Of a stretch of 64,000 bases of DNA, positions 62,387 through 64,000 are shown in pieces. The notes below the pieces were generated by a model. The model was not told the origin of the DNA and did no database searches. It saw nothing but the letters and a program-made list of their open reading frames with translations. The DNA comes from a virus. The DNA lies in the IMG/VR virus record IMGVR_UViG_3300021959_006010, positions 186,001 to 250,000 of that record. One strand, written 5' to 3'. Each line of letters starts with the position of its first letter. The first letter of the stretch is position 1. The position numbers were made by a program, and so were the translations under genes.

Positions 62387-64000
62387 TTATCTTAAACCCG
62401 CTAACTCTCTCATTCTGTTGTATTCAAAGTCTTGTTCTGGTTCTTTATAACCAAATTTTTCTGAGACTAGGTTATTAATTTGTTCAATAAACGCCTTAGC
62501 TGGTTCTATAAACTCTTCGCCATAATCTTTCTCTACCATGGTAAGAACTGCTGTTTCTCCCTTAGGGAATTGTCCGGTGTGCCTATCAAAGTAACTTAGT
62601 ATAAACTCGCCTAATGGAGTCTTTTGATCCTTTTCTAGTGTAATTTCATCACCGTCTGGACCTTGTACCTTGTCGCCTTTTTTCTTGCCATCCATTTTAG
62701 CCTTGCGTATTGCGTGTGCATATGCATTGCCTTCACCCATGCCGTAATCGTCTATAATGTGGTCGTGCATACGTTGTTCGATTTCGTCGTGATCATCATC
62801 TGGATGCCATCCATTATCAACGGCTACATCATCATACATATCTTGTAGATAGTTTTGTATGTCCGGACCCATTTTGCCTCTTAATGCATCTGATAGAAGC
62901 TCTCCACTGTCATCAGCTGCAATCTTTTCCATTGCTTGGATAAGCTGATCTTTCATTGAGCCTTCAGCAAACTGTCCTAATGATTGATCAAATAGCTCTT
63001 CTAAATCATCTTCTTCTTTTACACATGAGCCTTTTTCGCCACGCTTTTTACCAGGAACTTTTTTGTATCCATCCCAGCACTTGTCATACATTTTATCGTT
63101 ACCGTGACGTTCGCCTTCGTCTACTAAATCCTCTGGACCTAGTTCTTTTGCTTTATTTGCTTCGCCTACTAGATTGTAAATGTATGGAAATACATCTTTT
63201 AATTCTTCGTTAAACTGACGAATTGTAAGTTGGTCAACCCAAGAATCTTGTATGTCTTGTGGTACGTCTTCAAATACTGGAGATTCAAAATTTGCAATAG
63301 CATCTTCATAAAAACTTTTCTTTTGGAGACTTTCAATAGTTTTCTTTACAGTGCTAATGCGTTCTTTAACTACATCCATATATTCGCTTAGACTTTCTGC
63401 CATTACAGCAGAACGACCCATATAAGTTTTAAACTTACGTAGTTTGCTCATTTCTTCTGACATGCTTACAATATGTTTGCCAAAATCATCGTAAGCATTT
63501 CCGCCTTCGCTTACATGACGAGCCATTGCTCTTGCACCACTTAAATGTTTAAACGGATATTTAAAACGTTCACCTTCGGCACTTTCGATGTAAATAGCGC
63601 CTACTTTTTGTGTACGTCCAGTAGCACTTTCTTGGTTAATATTTTCTGTGTGCTTAATAATTAAACGTGCATTGTCTATATCTTGATAACTTACACGGCC
63701 TGTTCCGTATAGCTTCGACTCGTTCATTTGTTCGTCTCCAAAAGTATTTTTTGCAAGGTATTGATAATCTCTTTTTTCTAAATTTGATTTATTAATATTT
63801 CTTGTATTAAAATTTAACATACGTTTTTTACTAAATTTACGCAATTCTTTTAAGAAGTTATACCAATCTTTTTTTGATAATTCAGTTTCTCCTTCAACAA
63901 CGTCGGTGGAGTACATAACTGTAATACCATTTTTTTCATCTAAACTTACACTAATTTTTCCTAAGTCAGCATCTTTGCCTTTATAAGGAAATTCAAAAAA
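62387..64000 (-). CDS. Large virion-type protein, 5' end outside window
   Basis: The open frame runs to the right edge, so the true start lies beyond 64000; an internal ATG is at 63916. At least 537 residues. Contains GRVSYQDIDNARLIIKHTENI, KYMYDKCWDGYKKVPGKKRGEKGSCVKEEDD-type segment (from YDKCWDG) and acidic tract KMGPDIQNYLQDMYDDVAVDNG. I recognise the YDKCWDGYKKVPGKKRGEKG block from marine T4-like phages, where it occurs in structural proteins. Ends RMRELAGLR. Confidence 0.6.
   Translation of the reverse strand, partial: FFEFPYKGKDADLGKISVSLDEKNGITVMYSTDVVEGETELSKKDWYNFLKELRKFSKKRMLNFNTRNINKSNLEKRDYQYLAKNTFGDEQMNESKLYGTGRVSYQDIDNARLIIKHTENINQESATGRTQKVGAIYIESAEGERFKYPFKHLSGARAMARHVSEGGNAYDDFGKHIVSMSEEMSKLRKFKTYMGRSAVMAESLSEYMDVVKERISTVKKTIESLQKKSFYEDAIANFESPVFEDVPQDIQDSWVDQLTIRQFNEELKDVFPYIYNLVGEANKAKELGPEDLVDEGERHGNDKMYDKCWDGYKKVPGKKRGEKGSCVKEEDDLEELFDQSLGQFAEGSMKDQLIQAMEKIAADDSGELLSDALRGKMGPDIQNYLQDMYDDVAVDNGWHPDDDHDEIEQRMHDHIIDDYGMGEGNAYAHAIRKAKMDGKKKGDKVQGPDGDEITLEKDQKTPLGEFILSYFDRHTGQFPKGETAVLTMVEKDYGEEFIEPAKAFIEQINNLVSEKFGYKEPEQDFEYNRMRELAGLR

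Overview
The window is a 64 kb piece of a large, strictly lytic T4-like myovirus. Its replication genes are T4-type: ssDNA-binding protein gp32, UvsX, UvsW, helicase gp41, primase gp61 and clamp-loader subunit gp62. Leftward genes carry T4-type late promoters (TATAAATA). Many proteins look like those of marine T4-like phages. The likely host is a marine alphaproteobacterium. That inference rests on a circularly permuted two-piece tmRNA, a C4-pathway 5-aminolevulinate synthase, a DUF1127 protein and an AT-rich composition. No rRNA, integrase, transposase or CRISPR array was seen.

Layout. Bases 1-24,240 run leftward: a silk-like S74 fibre protein, nuclease, outer-membrane barrel protein, RimK-like ligase, tmRNA, HAD phosphatase, PAAR-M15 spike protein, baseplate protein, glutaredoxin, nrdB, nrdA, tail spike, PD-(D/E)XK nuclease and a NifU-type Fe-S protein. 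These are followed by a block of small head proteins with T4-like capsid-targeting leaders, then peroxiredoxin, PRPP synthetase and a PiT-type phosphate transporter. Bases 24,445-25,990 run rightward (DUF1127 and small proteins). Bases 26,094-28,205 run leftward (structural proteins and a 21-residue metallothionein-like peptide). Bases 28,246-29,851 run rightward (hemA and a DUF454 membrane protein). Bases 29,844-32,247 run leftward (HNH, AlgH/YqgE and small proteins).

Bases 32,300-45,640 hold a dense rightward early block of about 35 small genes, three tRNAs and an AAA ATPase. Nearly every transcription unit starts with a near-consensus TTGACA-17-TATAnT promoter and a short leader carrying GAGGGC just before the start codon. 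An intergenic region at 32.9-33.5 kb carries repeated 12-mers and a long inverted repeat and is a candidate origin or control region. From 45,808 to the right edge genes run leftward again and form the replication and recombination block, with nucleotide/sugar transferase, carbamoyltransferase and oxygenase genes.

Main points for a second look: (1) a 167-nt RNA after the AAA ATPase gene with four stem-loops, each showing GCCCTC in its loop, the exact complement of the GAGGGC in 19 early leaders; (2) a phage-encoded permuted tmRNA with a readable tag and a late promoter; (3) a dnaX-like -1 frameshift signal joining two reading frames of a head protein; (4) a 186-residue protein keeping the catalytic motifs of C-family DNA polymerase; (5) an uncharacterised structured RNA at 40,667-40,810; (6) a metallothionein-like microprotein; (7) early genes with almost no GG or GA dinucleotides. 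All functional assignments come from reading the sequence; no database search was run.
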